The translations under genes and the position numbers were made by a program. DNA of 64,000 nucleotides from Paracoccus luteus (GTDB lineage Bacteria > Pseudomonadota > Alphaproteobacteria > Rhodobacterales > Rhodobacteraceae), in the NCBI RefSeq assembly GCF_004522155.1, contig NZ_SDEA01000003.1:285773-349772 (forward strand), in the 5' to 3' direction. The notes under the pieces were generated by a model. It was not told the origin of the DNA, ran no database searches, and saw only the letters and a list, made by a program, of their open reading frames with translations. Of this stretch, positions 61,658-64,000 are shown piece after piece; the first letter of the stretch is position 1; every line of letters begins with the position of its first letter.

Positions 61658-63135
61658 GTGGACGGACGAGTGATTTGGACGGAAGTGGGGGAAGGTCAGG
61701 GTCTCGATCATCTCTCAATGCAGACGATGGTGGAGGCCGTCTACCAAGAGCGCCTCCCTAGACTTAGTTCGGTCACAACCAGATTACGGAACTACAGCTT
61801 TCATGCTTGGTGGTTGACGCACTATGCCACTCGGCGGCGACAAGTATCAGTTCAGGCCTTCCGGCACCACGCCCGAGAAGGTGAGAGGCTCTACGCTCTC
61901 GCGGCCATGCAAATCCCTGGTGAGACGGGCACCGAAGGCTCCGAAGCCGCGCTGGCTCAGCTCGCGCTTGGCGGCGAACTGATCGATTTCGCACCTGAGG
62001 GAAACCAGGGTGGTGGCGCTTTCCAGAACATCTATCGCGGACCTATGGTCCAGATGGGCCTTGTCGCGGAGGGCGAGCACGGGCTTCCAGTGCCAACAGT
62101 AGCCGGACATGCGCTTGCCGCCGCCTATGCCGCGTCCCTCGGCGAGGCAGCTGCGGAGGCGTTTGCCTCGGCAGCAACCCAAGGCTTCATTTCACGTACG
62201 ATCTTGCTTTGCTGAAAGAGATGGGTCCGAGCCGGCTCCCCTTGGACGGCGAAGAGGCAGGCCTGCTGCGAGCTTTTTTCCTCGGCATTGAGGACGTCAT
62301 GACGCCCCTCCTCGACAAGGGCATCAATGGTGCGGAGATCCTTCGGCAAGCTGCCGAGCGCCGTGCGACCCTGCTTGCCGTCCTAGAGGTGGCAGCAGCC
62401 GATCCTCAGCTTGCAGTTTCGTCTGATCTTCTGCGATGGCTCTGGCTCGAGACACCGGCAGAGGGACCACGGGCAGAGACTCAGAAGAAGTGGCAGGCCT
62501 TCCAAAGCGGCGACATCGTTCGTATCGCTTATGAGGCAATCCTTGGGCAGATACAGCGCTTTCTGGAAGATCACCCAGCTGGTCTTTCCCTCTCCGTGCT
62601 CGTCGACTAAGTCTCTCGTGATGTGCCGCTGACCCCATTCGGAGCTTGGTTGGATGAGCTGTCTGATCTCGATGCGGAAAGCCTGCAATAGGCGCAGACG
62701 AGAGCACTTCGCAAGGACGCCTCGTTGAGGGAGATTCTAACTCCAGTGGCTTGGCTCCGAGCCTTCTGGGCAGGCCGGCAGGGTGACGCGGCTGCGGCAT
62801 TCCCCGTGAGCGAAGGCGCACAAACCCTTTTGACCGAACTGGATTGGATGCAGCGTGCACAGCAGGTCTCAGCACGAGAAGCTATCAGTAAAATGCTTCG
62901 GAACAAGATTGTTCTAAGGCATCTTGAGGTCGCGGCGAGGAGGTTTGGTGCGCAACGAAATTATACCAATATCGTCGAGATCGAGGATGCGCGGCTCCGC
63001 TCTGTCAGCGGATTTAGCCCTGCTTTCAGCGGCCCACGGCTCCCAACAGCCATCCGCTTCCTGCAGGATGTCGATCTACTGAAAAATGGTCGGATCACCG
63101 CACGCGGGCGAGCGGTTCTGGAGGCAGCCACTTGA
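61658..63135 (+). pseudogene. Broken gene of a PLD-linked hypothetical protein
   Basis: One ancestral gene of about 490 codons can be followed through three pieces. Piece 1 (61658-62200) starts at GTG and contains LDHLSMQTMVEAVYQERLPR and SSVTTRLRNYSFHAWWLTHY. A one-base shift near 62195-62202 moves the frame; piece 2 (62209-62607) is stopped by TAA 62608. The same frame goes on to TAG 62689 and then piece 3 (to 63135) with VARRFGAQRNYTNIVEIEDA. I do not recognise the family; the N-terminal layout resembles DUF6361-type proteins that occur beside PLD-like proteins. The stop overlaps the next gene start as TTGA, so both formed an operon. Confidence 0.7.
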
Positions 63136-63600
63136 GATACGACCTCGCCTTCGCAGAAGCCGGCTTCCACTCAGCGCTGCTGACGACATTCAGCATCGAC
63201 ACTCAGATTTTCGAGAACATTGCGCTGCCACCAATGAGAGCCGCTGGTTGCCGCAACATTGGCGTTATGGTCGATCGAGATCGACTGAACCACCAACTGG
63301 CCGAGTTCAACTCTGCCCACCGGGCAGGACTTGTCTATCAGTTATCGAAGATCAAGGTTCGTGGGGCCTTCCATCCGAAGATCATTCTCCAACTGGGCCG
63401 CGAGCGAGGCCGGCTCATCATCGGGTCTGGCAACCTCACAGGCGCAGGGATGATCACCAATCTGGAGGCTGCAACCGTATTGACTGTCGGGCCGGAGGAC
63501 ATGCGGGCAGCGCCTATCTTGGCTACAAGTCTCCGCTATCTCCAGTCGCACGTTGCTCAGGACGACGTCGGTGGTCTTGCCCCTGTTTCGCCGGACACTC
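63132..63600 (+). pseudogene. Phospholipase D-like protein, truncated by an IS element
   Basis: The N-terminal part (about 155 residues) of a PLD-superfamily protein. The half-site is intact: RGAFHPKIILQLGRERGRLI followed by GSGNLTGAGM, that is HxK at residue 81 and GSxN at residue 98. TTG 63132 overlaps the preceding stop. The homologous sequence ends around 63583, where the IS3-type element begins; the frame then closes at 63617 inside the IS. Proteins with this PLD half-site are often nucleases in defence loci. The second half-site and any fused domain would lie beyond the IS, outside this window. Confidence 0.72.
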
Positions 63601-64000
63601 AGGCGGTTGCGGTTTGAGCTGCGATGAACTCGCGTGGCGAGCGCATCTTCAACCCTGAGTGCGGGTGGTTGTTGCTGTAGTCCTCGATCCAGCCTCCGAT
63701 CAATCCGAGGATGGTCCGGGCATCGGGCAGCGGCGTGACTTGGACGTAGTCGCGTTTCAGCGTCTTCACGAAAGCCTCCGAGATGCCGTTGCTCTGAGGG
63801 CTCTGCACCGGCGTGAAGCAGGGCTTCAGGCCAATCTGGCGGGCGAAGATCTGCGTGTCCCTCGCGATGTAAGGCGAGCCGTTGTCGGACAGCATCTCGA
63901 TGACCCCAGGCGCGCGGTATGTGCCGAAGCGTCGCTCCACGGCTTCCAGCATGATGTCGCGGATCTCGGACCCGCTGATCCCGGCATTCACGACGGCGCG
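63584..64000. mobile_element. IS3-family insertion sequence, right end (partial)
   Basis: The element interrupts the PLD-like gene. Its transposase runs on the minus strand from beyond the window edge to 63599. The terminus is probably near TGTTTCGCCGGACACTC (from 63584), since IS3 ends begin with TG and the PLD reading frame loses meaning there. The left end and target duplication are outside the window. Confidence 0.7.
63599..64000 (-). CDS. IS3-family transposase OrfB, C-terminal part
   Basis: The frame is open from the right edge to a TGA at 63601-63599, 133 residues visible. It contains the rve integrase core: LSDNGSPYIARDTQIFARQI with the second catalytic Asp, and PQSNGISEAFVKTLKRDYVQ with the catalytic Glu of the DDE triad. 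RDIMLEAVERRFG before it and NNHPHSGLKMRSPREFIA at the end are typical of the IS3/IS2-like group. The start lies outside the window. An apparent GTG start at 63991 is internal. Confidence 0.92.
   Translation of the reverse strand, partial: RAVVNAGISGSEIRDIMLEAVERRFGTYRAPGVIEMLSDNGSPYIARDTQIFARQIGLKPCFTPVQSPQSNGISEAFVKTLKRDYVQVTPLPDARTILGLIGGWIEDYSNNHPHSGLKMRSPREFIAAQTATA

Overview
The window is high-GC DNA (GC- or GC/C-ending codons almost throughout) from an alphaproteobacterium, most likely a Paracoccus-like member of the Rhodobacteraceae. The assignment rests on the tauR / tauKLM / tauXY / xsc / tauZ / pta organisation, a protocatechuate operon with a divergent PcaQ-type regulator, many TRAP and ABC uptake systems, and Hint-domain proteins. 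It reads as a catabolic accessory region: about ten substrate-specific modules, each pairing a transporter, enzymes and a local regulator. Only the last 3 kb drop clearly in GC.

Layout. 0-3.8 kb: XRE-cupin regulator (cut by the left edge), divergent from a polar-amino-acid-type ABC transporter and a D-2-hydroxyacid dehydrogenase. 4.1-13.4 kb: a minus-strand protocatechuate / 4-hydroxybenzoate operon (pobA, small ORF, pcaC, pcaH, pcaG, BKACE, pcaB, TRAP dctP-dctQ-dctM) divergent from a PcaQ-type LysR gene. pcaD, pcaIJ and pcaF are absent; a beta-keto acid cleavage enzyme sits where the thiolase steps would be needed. 13.5-16.6 kb: MarR-controlled EmrAB-type efflux. 16.8-29.1 kb: a branched-chain-type ABC transporter and hydrolase, followed by aldehyde dehydrogenase, a DapA-family lyase, a 3-hydroxyanthranilate dioxygenase-like cupin, an aspartate-dehydrogenase-like enzyme and an EamA permease, with two LysR regulators. 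I read this as one uncharacterised aminoaromatic pathway.

29.3-48.5 kb: organosulfonate block. It holds a BCCT transporter, an IS256-type remnant, a cupin, sulfite dehydrogenase sorA-sorB, a Hint protein, then pta, tauZ, xsc, tauY, tauX, uspA and TRAP tauM-tauL-tauK on the minus strand, with divergent tauR and tauE. Taurine would be imported, deaminated to sulfoacetaldehyde, split to sulfite and acetyl phosphate, and the sulfite oxidised and exported. 48.5-53 kb: an internally deleted second copy of xsc lies directly downstream of a GMC oxidoreductase and an MHS transporter with a divergent IclR regulator, possibly a relic of an isethionate route.

53-55 kb: a serine-recombinase remnant fused in frame to the C-terminal half of a type I restriction HsdR. 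55.3-61 kb: TctABC transporter, RraA-type aldolase, D-2-hydroxyacid dehydrogenase and divergent LysR. 61-64 kb: lower-GC foreign DNA with a PhnA-type zinc-ribbon fragment, an AT-rich palindromic operator/promoter, a gene broken by a frameshift and two stops, a phospholipase-D-like gene cut by an IS3-family element, and the right edge inside that element. This end looks like a decayed defence-type locus.

Most genes inside modules overlap by ATGA, TGATG or TTGA, so translational coupling is the rule. No tRNA, rRNA, CRISPR array or origin was recognised.
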